Shown one piece after another: positions 9,728-17,895 of a DNA stretch of 64,000 bases. Origin of the DNA: Bacteroidota bacterium (GTDB taxonomy: Bacteria; Bacteroidota; Bacteroidia; Chitinophagales; Chitinophagaceae); assembly GCA_023429825.1 (NCBI GenBank), contig JAEZDC010000072.1, positions 20,874 through 84,873 on the forward strand, written 5' to 3'. Both the position numbers and the translations under genes were made by a program. A model generated the notes under the pieces. The model was not told the DNA's origin and did not search any database. It saw only the letters and a program-made list of their open reading frames with translations. The first letter of the stretch is position 1. Every line of letters begins with the position of its first letter.

Positions 9728-10609
9728 CTATCTATAAATTAAATTACTGTAACCATTTTTCTCAGCTAACTGTTCAATCTCTTTTTTGGTTGTCGAATCC
9801 GAATTACTACTAATGATAATTTCAGTAATAAAGTCAGGGTCGATTTTCATAAACCGTTCAGGACTGCGTTTCGAAATGTCACTAGTTAGAAATTTCATTA
9901 TTCGCAATTCTTCTTGCTCTGTAACCTTAGGAGCAGCGTCATTCTTCAATGTAAATGTGATACTATTGAGTTGGTCGACAAGAAAATCATTGCCCTCCCC
10001 TATAAACTCCACTTCGTTAAGTTGCTCACCATACTTAACCAGACCTAAGCTGTAATTTCTTAAGCTATCTAATTGCTTCTTAACTTTTGCTAAGTCGAGG
10101 CTAATGCAAACGGCATTGTTGGTTAACTTTTGTTTGTAGTAACTTTTCCAGTCCCAGAGCTGCTTAGAATTATTAGTTAATGATGTTGAAAATATCCCTG
10201 TTCTACCGTAGTAATAACTCTTTATTGATGCTTCATAGTCAGCCTTATTATTTGCGATGTCATAAACTCTGTGCTTGATTATCTCGTTTGTAATTCTTAC
10301 TTCCCAAAGGTCTTTCTCAATGCAGCTTAGAGTATGGGGATTTCCAACATGAATCTTGAATTTGTGGACATGAATGTTAAACCATTTTTCAAATAAGGGC
10401 AAATTTGAATTTCGCATTTCATATGCAACTTTTTCAATTCTATTAAAAGCCTTTTGCTTGTCGATTGGTTTAAATGCAAAAGCATATTCTCCATAGTTCG
10501 TCCACCTTTTGGCATTGCAGAAGTACATTTCCAGTTCCGTCAAAATCTTACGGCTCTCAGTATCATTCCAATTGAAATATTTATAAACAGTCGACGGTAA
10601 TTGTTCCAT
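9728..10609 (-). CDS. DUF2971 domain-containing protein
   Basis: A 293-residue soluble protein. The N-terminus (VYKYFNW followed by a short gap and LEMYFCNAKRW) and the spacing of the following aromatic residues fit DUF2971, a family of unknown biochemical function that is common in phage-defence neighbourhoods and on mobile elements. The rest of the chain is mixed alpha/beta, with the usual mid-protein GIFSTS and downstream WSH-like region replaced by SLTNNSKQLWDWKSYY. It is antisense to the cassette genes that follow. Its downstream end sits 20 bp from a cassette core sequence at 9700, which supports carriage on a cassette. The ATG at 10609 is the first in frame. Confidence 0.72.
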   Translation of the reverse strand: MEQLPSTVYKYFNWNDTESRKILTELEMYFCNAKRWTNYGEYAFAFKPIDKQKAFNRIEKVAYEMRNSNLPLFEKWFNIHVHKFKIHVGNPHTLSCIEKDLWEVRITNEIIKHRVYDIANNKADYEASIKSYYYGRTGIFSTSLTNNSKQLWDWKSYYKQKLTNNAVCISLDLAKVKKQLDSLRNYSLGLVKYGEQLNEVEFIGEGNDFLVDQLNSITFTLKNDAAPKVTEQEELRIMKFLTSDISKRSPERFMKIDPDFITEIIISSNSDSTTKKEIEQLAEKNGYSNLIYR

Positions 10610-11273
10610 AAGCGAACTTCAATACGTGGCTGCAGGATATCAATCCTGTAATCTTTGAACAGTTGTCTCAAAGCCGGATCCTCAAGGCGTCGAAACATTT
10701 TCGAAGCGACCAGTCTTTCTCGTGAGGTTTATTCGAAAGACAACTCCTCCAACAGATTCCAACGGTCTTTTTTGACCGCCCTGGTCTTCCATCATCATCA
10801 ATTGTAAGGCATTCTCTTTTCTCAGAAGCTGGATTGGATAGGATCAAATCATTAAGTCTCTTCTGTATCTGAAATACTCATTCTTTATTTGAAATAATGT
10901 ATCGATAGTCTGCTGATTCCTTCAGCAAGTTTTAGAAAAATATTATTGATGCTTATGATTTGAAATTGAAGCGATCTCGCCCAGGTTCTTTGTTTCGCAT
11001 TTCCTTAAACTTTAGATACTTAAGGTACGTCTGTAGGAAAAAATTTACTACGCTAAAAAGACTATCTAATGTCCGTAAAAAGAAATACTATATTAGAAAT
11101 ATGAATAAATCCTGCTAACGCTTAAAATTAGTTGCGGTGTACACCGAACTATCTCAACTAGTAGTGAGCACTGAAACTTAACCAATTTTAAACTAAGCGA
11201 AGTTCGCTCCTTACTTACTCGTTACGCATTTGTACAAAGGAGGCATTTTTAACCGAGGCAGCTATTATAGCTA
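10610..11273. other. Gene-poor stretch, probable decayed DNA
   Basis: No reading frame of convincing length on either strand. Short protein-like segments occur on the minus strand at about 10625-10860 but in changing frames and with stops, so this is probably the relic of a gene. I could not assign a family. Confidence 0.4.
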
Positions 11274-11552
11274 CTAATAAAGAAAGGGATGTAGATACAT
11301 CCTTTTTTCCGTGCTATTTGTTCTGTAGTGGAACTTAAACCATAAAAAGCTCTTCATTTTATTCTGATCTTCTTTCTTTCTTTTTTCATGCACTTTCTTT
11401 ACTCCATATCCTACTCCTACCGCAAGCAGTAGTGACAATCGACCATCTATTGGTACGTCTACCTGGGCATTCACAGCTTGCGCCACAGTTTGCCACCCAT
11501 TTATTAGATAAAGGAAACTGATATACGATACATAAAGAAGGTACTGGGTCAT
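11274..11552 (-). CDS. Possible small membrane protein or remnant
   Basis: A 92-codon frame with an N-terminal hydrophobic segment (residues 3-18), a second (about 40-50, LSLLLAVGVGYGV) and a basic tail KKVHEKRKKE. The last 10 codons run through a strong terminator-like hairpin at 11287-11308, which is odd for an intact gene and suggests that the original 3' end has been lost or frameshifted. No family recognised. Confidence 0.35.
   Translation of the reverse strand: MTQYLLYVSYISFLYLINGWQTVAQAVNAQVDVPIDGRLSLLLAVGVGYGVKKVHEKRKKEDQNKMKSFLWFKFHYRTNSTEKRMYLHPFLY
11287..11308 (+). terminator. Intrinsic terminator-like hairpin
   Basis: GGATGT, loop AGAT, ACATCC followed by six T. The run of A before the stem would also allow function on the other strand. 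No intact gene ends just upstream on the plus strand, so it may be a relic. Confidence 0.5.
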
Positions 11553-11804
11553 TTCAATATAAAAACTACAGAGCGGTATTTACATGTACACCAACTGGTA
11601 ATTATCGTTAGTCCGCTGGATGATCTATGGCAAAGAGAAAGTCTAGATTGGTGAGTTGTATTGGCGCTACGACAATCCAAAATGTATAACGTTATATTGT
11701 TGATTTACAATCTAATGTTTATTGTGGATACTTCGTCTAATAGCATAAATTAGCGTGTTGGCTGCAAGCTATATCCAGACACCATCAATTCATAAACAGA
11801 GATT

Positions 11805-12218
11805 TTGCGAAACCCATTTGTAGAAAAGGAAAAATTTGACGTTATCAAGTGGACAAAAAAATACATCATCCTTATTATCCTTTTCATATTTACAAGCATA
11901 TTAGCAACTAACTACTTTATTAATCGATCAAAAATTAATCAGGGCGGCATTTATGTATTGGGAAGAGTTTTTGAGATTTCAGAATATAGACAGGGCAGCA
12001 ATTGCAGCAAATATGAATATTTTTATAAGGGACATAGATACATTGGGACCGGCTGCGGAAATTTCGACCATGTTGGTGAATTGTATTTCATAAAGCTAAT
12101 TCCATCGGACCCCGGCAGTCATTATAAATTAGAATTTACGCATGTGCCGTTTTGCTTGACAATGGACAGTGTTCCCGAAACAGGTTGGCGGACTTTGCCG
12201 GCAAATAGATGTAATTGA
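11805..12218 (+). CDS. Cassette-borne membrane-anchored protein, unknown family
   Basis: A 137-residue protein starting at TTG, 40 bp inside cassette 1. There is one N-terminal membrane segment (about residues 18-38) followed by an extracytoplasmic domain with four cysteines (NCSKYEY, GTGCGNF, PFCL, RCN at the C-terminus) that could form disulfides. No family recognised. It is the only gene of its cassette, its stop lies just before the left core of the attC-like junction, and it reads in the direction of the other cassette genes. A non-ATG start is unusual, but there is no ATG near the 5' end in frame. Confidence 0.6.
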   Translation: MRNPFVEKEKFDVIKWTKKYIILIILFIFTSILATNYFINRSKINQGGIYVLGRVFEISEYRQGSNCSKYEYFYKGHRYIGTGCGNFDHVGELYFIKLIPSDPGSHYKLEFTHVPFCLTMDSVPETGWRTLPANRCN

Positions 12219-12234
12219 CTAAATACAACAGCCT

Positions 12235-12371
12235 GCAGCCAACAGTGCATTGCTGCAATGGTGGCTGACGAATAAGTTTTGAGCTTTACCAATTCTATTT
12301 TACATTAGTAAAAACGTAAGCTGACGTAATTCTAATTCCACCACTGACAGCAATGCGGTGACGTTAGCTGC
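12235..12371 (+). repeat. attC-like junction 1 (cassettes 1/2)
   Basis: Left core GCAGCCAAC (12235-12243) and right core GTTAGCTGC (12363-12371) enclose an imperfect hairpin: GCATTGCTG (12247-12255) pairs with CAGCAATGC (12348-12356), and TGGTGG (12259-12264) with CCACCA (12338-12343). The spacer beside the left core is 3 nt and that beside the right core is 6 nt. The inner boxes CTGACGAATAAG (left) and AGCTGACG...TAATTCC (right) recur at the other junctions. Confidence 0.65.
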
Positions 12372-12387
12372 CATTTCACAACCGACC

Positions 12388-13206
12388 ATGTTCAAACTTT
12401 TCAAGAGACGACATAGACGCTTAAGCATTGAAGGTGACAGCATCTTTATCGACAACTCAAACGACAATATTGGCAAGGCTGAAGAGATGGAGACGGTTTT
12501 CGAGTTGACACAACCGATACCTGAAATAAAGGTTTATGAAAACAATCAGCTAATTCGGTTGTACCGCATTGACACAGTAAACACAAACTCAAATCTTACA
12601 GGACAATTTCTTCATAGCTCTATACGCATTTTGAATAACAGCGCTGTTATGATAGATAGTGTGATATCAAAAAGTACTACATCATTTCCTAAGTGGACAG
12701 ACCAGGATTATGAAGCGGTAAGGCTACAGCCGTTTTTTCTTTCCGATGTCGACGACAAGAATAAACAATTAATCGGCAAAGGACTTTTTGACCGTGGTTT
12801 ACATTTTAGCGGGACAGTTACACCAACGACTGTAAGATGTGTTTGTATTTGTGACAACTGCAGACAATCTTTTTCGCTGCAGCATTTTCATGCAGGCTTT
12901 TCCGAAGTCCAGTATTTTTATTCAAGTGGCAGTAGAGAGACATTACTTGTTCCTTATGGTGCCGTTGTCAACATGCCGACCCAATTACAAGAAACAATAG
13001 ACTTGCCGACACTGAAGGAAGTAGAAACTAAATTGCCCAAATCATCGGACGGAGATTTTCGCTATTTCAATTCTTTTAAGTGTCCTAACTGTTTGACACC
13101 TTTCATTGACTTTGAAAAGTATCCAGAAATGCGACCTAAAGAGTGTTATGGCAACACATTACTAAATCAGAAAACAAAGCAGTGGACGGACCAAACAGGC
13201 AGCTAA
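12388..13206 (+). CDS. Cassette-borne protein with two CxxC pairs, unknown family
   Basis: I start the gene at the ATG at 12388; a GTG at 12358 in frame lies within the attC-like junction and is less likely. The roughly 272-residue product is soluble, starts with a basic KLFKRRHRR segment, and has two cysteine pairs, CVCICDNC (about residue 152) and CPNC (about 230), that could bind one zinc ion. No known domain recognised. The TAA stop (13204-13206) lies inside the left core of the next junction (GGCAGCTAAC), as commonly seen in integron cassettes. It is the only gene of cassette 2. Confidence 0.62.
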   Translation: MFKLFKRRHRRLSIEGDSIFIDNSNDNIGKAEEMETVFELTQPIPEIKVYENNQLIRLYRIDTVNTNSNLTGQFLHSSIRILNNSAVMIDSVISKSTTSFPKWTDQDYEAVRLQPFFLSDVDDKNKQLIGKGLFDRGLHFSGTVTPTTVRCVCICDNCRQSFSLQHFHAGFSEVQYFYSSGSRETLLVPYGAVVNMPTQLQETIDLPTLKEVETKLPKSSDGDFRYFNSFKCPNCLTPFIDFEKYPEMRPKECYGNTLLNQKTKQWTDQTGS

Positions 13207-13335
13207 CAACAGTTTTGCAAAAGTTGGGCTGACGAACTAAATTTAAACTGCAAATCGCTATTCAGCTTTTGTACAAGTGTTAAGCAGATGAACAATGAAT
13301 GCCCAACCTTCGCAAAGCTGATAATCGTTGTACGC
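13198..13335 (+). repeat. attC-like junction 2 (cassettes 2/3)
   Basis: Cores GGCAGCTAAC (13198) and GTTGTACGC (13327). Between them the 20-nt arms 13210-13229 and 13301-13320 are inverted repeats with 17 of 20 positions matching. The spacer is 2 nt on the left and 6 nt on the right, the same asymmetry as at the other junctions. Inner boxes CTGACGAACTAA and AGCAGATGAACAATGAATGCCC match the family pattern. Confidence 0.68.
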
Positions 13336-13410
13336 AACCCTATTTGACAATTCCGTTCATCTTCGAGCGACACGACATTCAACTTGAAAACCCTAATTGC
13401 CCACTGCACA

Positions 13411-13492
13411 TTGCAGCACATTTGCAAGGCACACAAAGCAAACACACAAAAGCCAACCTTGCAAAAGAGCTGCAATTGCCACTGCACGGCAA
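13411..13492 (+). repeat. Conserved-loop hairpin A
   Basis: Two-part stem: TTGCAG (13411) / CTGCAA (13470) and TTGCAAGG (13422) / CCTTGCAA (13457). They are separated by an internal loop of CACAT opposite AAGAG, with a 27-nt apical loop made of CACAAAG and AACACACAAAAGCCAA repeats. It is followed by TGCACGGCAA. Hairpin B at 16191 keeps the loops and the CACAT/AAGAG internal loop but has different, still fully paired stems. Function unknown; it sits 83 bp upstream of the araC-type gene. Confidence 0.65.
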
Positions 13493-13574
13493 GTAACCTT
13501 TGGCACAAGGGACAAATCAAGAAGACTAACATTTTTTAGCTTTTCTCTCGTTTTGATTTTCTTAACTTTGTTCC

Positions 13575-14453
13575 ATGCAGAACAAAATTGTGCGGACGGT
13601 ATCGGAGTTCAATAATGAACTAAAGCTAAAAGGCTTCAATGTGTTCCAAATAGACGCAGATGGCAGCGCTACAAAGACTTATAGCAGAAAAGATTTTTAC
13701 AAAATATGTTTAACCACAGGAAAAAGTAAAATCCATTATGCTGATAGAAGTTTTGAGCAGGAAGGCACTATTTTGTTTTTTGGCAATCCGCACATTCCCT
13801 ATTCTTGGGAGACTATTTCTACTACCTATGTAGGCTACACGGTTCTTTTTTCAGAAGACTTTTTCAAATCATCCGACCGTTCTGAAAGCCTGCAAAATTC
13901 TCCGCTTTTTAAGATAGGCGGTACACCCGTTTTAAAGATTGATGAAGGTCAAAGGTTGTTTCTCAATACCATCTTTCAAAAGATGATTGAAGAACAAAAG
14001 AGCGACTACAACTATAAGGATGACCTTATACGGAACTACATTAACCTGATTATTCATGAAGCACTGAAACTTCAGCCTTCGGAACACTATGACCAGCATA
14101 AAAATGCAGCATCCCGCCTTACAGCCGTTTTCCTTGAACTGCTTGAACGGCAGTTTCCAATTGAAAGTGCAGATAATCCTTTGCGGCTTAAAACGGCACA
14201 GGATTACGCCAGTGCCCTGCATGTGCATGTCAATTACCTCAACCGTGCAGTGAAAGATGTAACCGGTAAATCAACGACAACGCATATTACCGAACGCATC
14301 GTCAGTGAAGCGAAAGCGCTGCTGATGCATACTGCTTGGAACATAGCTGATATTGCCTATGCATTGGGCTTTGAATACGCTACTTACTTTAACAACTTTT
14401 TCAAAAGGCTTACCGGAACAAACCCCAAAACACTGCGGATGCAAGAAGTTTGA
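13575..14453 (+). CDS. AraC family transcriptional regulator
   Basis: A 292-residue cytosolic DNA-binding protein. The N-terminal half is a cupin-like sensing domain (GTILFFGNPHIPYSW near residue 70). The C-terminal AraC HTH domain spans about 195-290, with the second helix-turn-helix WNIADIAYALGFEYATYF followed by FKRLTGTNP, close to family consensus. It is followed after 64 bp by an acetyltransferase gene and then a hydrolase gene, all on the plus strand; similar AraC regulators often control the adjoining metabolic genes. The whole group lies within cassette 3, between hairpins A and B, so it probably moved as a unit. The inducer is not evident from the sequence. Confidence 0.88.
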   Translation: MQNKIVRTVSEFNNELKLKGFNVFQIDADGSATKTYSRKDFYKICLTTGKSKIHYADRSFEQEGTILFFGNPHIPYSWETISTTYVGYTVLFSEDFFKSSDRSESLQNSPLFKIGGTPVLKIDEGQRLFLNTIFQKMIEEQKSDYNYKDDLIRNYINLIIHEALKLQPSEHYDQHKNAASRLTAVFLELLERQFPIESADNPLRLKTAQDYASALHVHVNYLNRAVKDVTGKSTTTHITERIVSEAKALLMHTAWNIADIAYALGFEYATYFNNFFKRLTGTNPKTLRMQEV

Positions 14454-14517
14454 AATTCTTAATTATTGGTTTGATAATCGTTACCAACAGGGGCATTAGT
14501 TGTAAGAACTTTGTGGT

Positions 14518-15093
14518 ATGGTATCAAATCAACATAATAAAGACATTTTTGAACAGTTGCGGGACGGGCAATCCGTTACAGCCAATAATCCTGATGCATA
14601 TAAACTGCGGGACGCTTCTTTTGCTACCAAGAAGTTATTGGTTCAGCTAAACAACTCCTTTGACCCGGCAGAAACCAGAGACCTTCTAAGCCAAATAACA
14701 GGTTCAGAAATTGATGAAAGCGTTGCTGTATTTACACCGTTGTATATCAACTATGGCAAGAACACTAAAATTGGCAAAAACGTCTTTATCAACTTTGATT
14801 GTGTCTTCCTTGATTTGGGTGGCATTACTATCGAAGACAATGTACTGATTGCTCCAAAAGTCAGCCTATTATCTGAAGGACACCCCATCGCCCCCAACGA
14901 TAGGCAATCTCTTGTTCCAGGTCACATACACATTAAGAAAAATGCTTGGATTGGTGCAGGAGCAACGATACTGCCAGGTGTAACCATCGGCGAAAATTCA
15001 GTAGTAGCAGCAGGTGCAGTAGTATCTAAAGACGTACCTGATAACACAATTGTTGGCGGAGTTCCGGCGAAAAGGCTTAAAGCAATTCAATAA
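14518..15093 (+). CDS. Sugar O-acetyltransferase, hexapeptide repeat family
   Basis: A 191-residue left-handed beta-helix acetyltransferase of the maltose/galactoside O-acetyltransferase group. The N-terminal helical region (residues 1-60, with [11 protein letters not shown]) is followed by hexapeptide repeats ([48 protein letters not shown]). The catalytic histidine is expected in SEGHPI and the family C-terminus [14 protein letters not shown] ([13 protein letters not shown]) is intact. It would transfer acetyl from acetyl-CoA to a sugar or similar hydroxyl acceptor in the cytosol; the substrate cannot be told. It is 17 bp from the following hydrolase gene, so the two are likely co-transcribed. 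Confidence 0.9.
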   Translation: MVSNQHNKDIFEQLRDGQSVTANNPDAYKLRDASFATKKLLVQLNNSFDPAETRDLLSQITGSEIDESVAVFTPLYINYGKNTKIGKNVFINFDCVFLDLGGITIEDNVLIAPKVSLLSEGHPIAPNDRQSLVPGHIHIKKNAWIGAGATILPGVTIGENSVVAAGAVVSKDVPDNTIVGGVPAKRLKAIQ

Positions 15094-15109
15094 CGATAAA
15101 TAATAAACC

Positions 15110-16162
15110 ATGAAAAAGATAATCCCATTAACCATTCTGTCCCTTTTGATGATTGGACAGGCTTATTCGCAAAAAGCGCAAAAAAAAGAAGTCATGAACA
15201 ATAATAACGAAGCAGAACATTACACCTTTAAACTTAGCGATAAGGTTACCCGTCAGGCAGTAACTTTTAAGAACCGTTTTGGAATTACATTATCAGGTGA
15301 CCTGTACCTTCCAAAAAATATCGGTAGCAAACCTTTAGCAGCACTTGCAATTAGCGGTCCTTTTGGTGCAGTTAAAGAGCAGTCATCAGGTCTATATGCT
15401 AATCAAATGGCAGAACGTGGCTTTGTTGCTCTTGCTTTTGACCCATCTTATACAGGTGAAAGCGGTGGCGAACCAAGACATGTGGCTTCACCGGACATTA
15501 ATACAGAAGATTTTAGTGCGGCAGTAGATTTCTTGGGACTACAGTCTACTATAGACAGAACCAAAATTGGTATTATCGGTATCTGTGGTTGGGCAGGTTT
15601 CGCTTTAAATGCTACTGCCATTGACAAACGTGTGAAAGCTGTGGCTACAACAAGTATGTACGATATGTCAAGGGTAAATGCAAAAGGGTATTATGACAAA
15701 TTAACCACCGAAGAACGTACAAAGATGTTGGAGCAGTTGGGTGAGCAACGGTGGAAAGATGCAGAGAAAGGTGAAGTGTCTATAGGACCACGCAACTTGC
15801 CCGAAAAGTTAACAGGCAACGAACCCCAGTTTGTAAAAGAGTACTTCGACTATTATAGAACTCCACGTGGCTTTCATCCTCGTTCGTTGAACTCTAATAG
15901 TGGTTGGACTGCTACCAATGCATTATCCTTTATGAACACGCCACTCTTGACTTACATTAAGGAAATCTCACCTCGTCCAGTGTTATTAATTGCAGGTGAA
16001 AATGCACACTCCCGTTACTTTAGTGAAGATGCTTACAAAGCAGCCGCAGAGCCAAAAGAGTTAGTGATTATTCCAAATGCAGTTCACATAGACTTGTATG
16101 ACAAAGTAGATGTTATTCCTTTTGATAAGTTGGAAACGTTTTTCAAGAACAACCTGAAATAA
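15110..16162 (+). CDS. Exported alpha/beta hydrolase, dienelactone-hydrolase-like
   Basis: A 350-residue protein with an N-terminal signal peptide ending AYSQ (about residues 1-21), so probably periplasmic. The nucleophile elbow GICGWAG carries a cysteine (C159), as in dienelactone hydrolases, rather than serine. The likely acid is in IAGENAHS and the histidine in NAVHIDLYD near the C-terminus. Length and layout are typical of the small secreted hydrolases that occur next to AraC regulators in Bacteroidota and Proteobacteria. The natural substrate is unknown. It is the last gene before hairpin B and the end of cassette 3. Confidence 0.85.
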   Translation: MKKIIPLTILSLLMIGQAYSQKAQKKEVMNNNNEAEHYTFKLSDKVTRQAVTFKNRFGITLSGDLYLPKNIGSKPLAALAISGPFGAVKEQSSGLYANQMAERGFVALAFDPSYTGESGGEPRHVASPDINTEDFSAAVDFLGLQSTIDRTKIGIIGICGWAGFALNATAIDKRVKAVATTSMYDMSRVNAKGYYDKLTTEERTKMLEQLGEQRWKDAEKGEVSIGPRNLPEKLTGNEPQFVKEYFDYYRTPRGFHPRSLNSNSGWTATNALSFMNTPLLTYIKEISPRPVLLIAGENAHSRYFSEDAYKAAAEPKELVIIPNAVHIDLYDKVDVIPFDKLETFFKNNLK

Positions 16163-16190
16163 AGTAGTACAAACGCAAATCGCCAACGCT

Positions 16191-16275
16191 GCAAGGCAGG
16201 CACATGGGCAGGCGCACAAAAGCAACACACAAAGCCAACCTGCCCAAGAGCCTGCCTTGCTCTTTGCACGGGCAA
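16191..16275 (+). repeat. Conserved-loop hairpin B
   Basis: Outer stem GCAAGGCAGG (16191) / CCTGCCTTGC (16251), internal loop CACAT opposite AAGAG, inner stem GGGCAGG (16206) / CCTGCCC (16239) and a 26-nt apical loop with CGCACAAAAGCAACACACAAAGCCAA character. It is followed by TGCACGGGCAA. It is in the same orientation as hairpin A, and the stems of the two differ in sequence yet pair completely. Confidence 0.68.
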
Positions 16276-16340
16276 CAGTCTTCAAGTTCAGTCAGACAAG
16301 ACGCTTTAAGTGAACACACCCTTACAGAGACGAAGGGTAT

Positions 16341-16543
16341 GCGTACAACATGCGGTTTGGCGTTATGGCGGCTGACCCAACGCAGCATCAACTGTAGTTC
16401 ACAATTGAGCTACATATCCAGCTTGACGAAACGCCATTGAGCAGTAGAATAAAACGTATACATTAGTTCATTATTCGGCTTCAGTTGTCGGCGGACGGAA
16501 CACAGAATATCGCCACAACGCCAAGCCGTCCAACGTTGGCTGC
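16341..16543 (+). repeat. attC-like junction 3 (cassettes 3/4)
   Basis: Cores GCGTACAAC (16341) and GTTGGCTGC (16535). The arms 16352-16370 and 16511-16529 are inverted repeats with 16 of 19 positions matching. Spacers are 2 nt left and 5 nt right. It has a longer apical part than junctions 1 and 2 (about 140 nt). Inner boxes are GGCTGACCCAAC and GGCGGACGGAACACAGAATATCGCC (split here as the 5' and 3' halves of one motif family). Confidence 0.65.
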
Positions 16544-16563
16544 AATTGTTTGACACCGTACAA

Positions 16564-17085
16564 ATGACGAAAAGAAAAGTAAACTTCCTCATCATTTTAA
16601 TTCTGGGACTGCTTTGTGTGACAAGTTCCATTTATTCAATTCTTAAAGACATTAACATTGACTTATCGAAAGCCAAAAACGTGGTTGGACAAGTGACATA
16701 TGCCGACACAAGGAATATTAAAAACTTCTCTATCCGCTGGACTACTTACAAACGAGTTTTTTATTTCACTTTAAACAACTGCGACGAAAAGTTTGCAATT
16801 CATCGTTCTGACGAGACTTACGACGACCTGACCTCAAATGTAAAAGTCGGCGACATAATTAGAGTTTACTACCGACCAACGATTAGAGACTATAATATTT
16901 ATGTCTTTCAGGTTGAAAAAGGCGACAAAATTTTAGAAAGTTATAATGACTACAACAAAGACGTTTCATCCAAGACCGGAATACTGCTTTTTGTAGGCAT
17001 CATCATGACGACTGCCGGCAAAAAACTTTATCAAGGTTGTTCTTTCAAAGCTCAAACCAATAGTTACTCGTTGGACTCTGGGTAA
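16564..17085 (+). CDS. Cassette-borne small membrane protein, DUF3592-like
   Basis: I chose the ATG at 16564, 29 bp after the cassette core; a TTG at 16546 is also in frame. The product is about 173 residues, with an N-terminal membrane helix (NFLIILILGLLCV), a soluble middle domain rich in beta strands (VVGQVTYADT, VGDIIRVYYRP) and a second helix (TGILLFVGIIMTT) near the C-terminus. This two-helix frame with a beta domain resembles DUF3592-type proteins, but the match is from general appearance only. The last residues after KKLYQ look unlike the rest and the downstream cassette end is decayed, so the 3' end may be altered. Confidence 0.55.
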   Translation: MTKRKVNFLIILILGLLCVTSSIYSILKDINIDLSKAKNVVGQVTYADTRNIKNFSIRWTTYKRVFYFTLNNCDEKFAIHRSDETYDDLTSNVKVGDIIRVYYRPTIRDYNIYVFQVEKGDKILESYNDYNKDVSSKTGILLFVGIIMTTAGKKLYQGCSFKAQTNSYSLDSG

Positions 17086-17895
17086 GATTATCGTTGAAAT
17101 TGACGAATCTAGCCGGAAAGCCAAGGAATATCCCAGCGTCGATTTTACTGTCTGGAATACTTTATAAGAATTTAGACAGTTTTAGTGTAAGCCATTACAT
17201 TAATAAATTGTATGAAATGTATTGTCTGCAAAGGCTGCCCATAAGATCGGTTTTGCAATATGGCGACTGATGAATAAGTGATGAACGATAGTATTACTAT
17301 TGAACTTTAGTAATAAATTTAAACTGACGACACACGGAATGCCACCACATCACATAGTCTGCCACCTCAACGCATTAACTACTCTGAGTAACTCGACTTC
17401 TTCCTGTTTGAAATTGTAAGAATAAACACTGTCACCTACATTAAGACACGGCTAAAAAAATTCATGCCCAAATTTTCTTATCGTTATTTTCAGTTGGATT
17501 TTAAATGTCAGTATTATTTAGCGATTAATCTAAGTTAATCCGAACTATCTCAGATAAGTTTTCCTTCTGAACATCAGGTAATTTGATGCGTCTAAAAGTC
17601 TGCTCAAATCCCACTCGAGTGTTAAGAGTAGCTGTAGTGTCAGGTAACCGCTTCCCTAATTGGTAGAGTCCTTTCCAGATCGTTGGTCTTACCCACTTAA
17701 AACTAAAAGGTCCATTCTGCATGTATGAAATCAAAAGCTTAGCACCACATACTGCAAACGTAATGGCGGCTCACTTTACCTCATATATAATTGCAGCAGC
17801 ATTTCATTAGTCTTAAAAAATCCAAACTGCAGAAAATCTTTTTCCTCCCTGCGACTTTTTCACTTTTCTTGCCTCTTATTAGTGAAACCGATAGC
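17086..17895. other. Gene-poor stretch with a decayed attC-like site
   Basis: No convincing gene. At 17251-17360 there is a degenerate relative of the attC-like junctions: TATGGCGACTGATGAATAAG on the left and AACTGACGACACACGGAATGCC (read as two boxes) on the right, with weak inverted arms and no clear cores. A 69-codon minus-strand frame at 17525-17734 has no recognisable family. The copy of a diverged repeat at 17450-17545 is listed separately. Confidence 0.45.
17450..17545 (+). repeat. Diverged direct repeat, copy 1
   Basis: About 96 bp resembling 21611-21715 in the same orientation: both start GG(C/T)TAAAAAA, continue with TTCA(T/G)GC(C/T)CAA and TTTTC, share TATTATTT, and end AGTTAATCCGA. 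Identity is roughly two thirds by eye. Confidence 0.45.

Larger units (their letters stand above)
11758..16535 (+). mobile_element. Chain of three integron-like gene cassettes
   Basis: Cutting after the G of each GTT core gives three cassettes: 11758-12363, 12364-13327 and 13328-16535. In each, the first bases are the exact reverse complement of the core that begins the cassette's own 3' junction: GTTGGCTGC (11757) with GCAGCCAAC (12235); GTTAGCTGCC (12363) with GGCAGCTAAC (13198); GTTGTACGC (13327) with GCGTACAAC (16341). This is what is expected if each segment once circularised and was inserted by recombination at an attC-like site. All genes inside read in the same direction. The cores do not fit the canonical GTTRRRY, and no integrase gene is present in the window, so the recombinase responsible is unknown. 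A fourth, decayed cassette appears to follow from 16536. Confidence 0.68.

Noticed and set aside
11683..11696. TGTATAACGTTATA, similar to the metal regulon box
   Set aside because: It is self-palindromic AT-rich sequence with no gene start nearby and far from the metal locus.
16061..16440. Several 60-80-codon frames around hairpin B, rich in Cys and Pro on the minus strand
   Set aside because: They arise from translating the hairpin and its repeated CACACAAAGC loop; overlapping frames on both strands are equally open.
17525..17734. 69-codon minus-strand frame
   Set aside because: No signal for translation, no family, and part of it is the diverged repeat; more likely a relic or chance.
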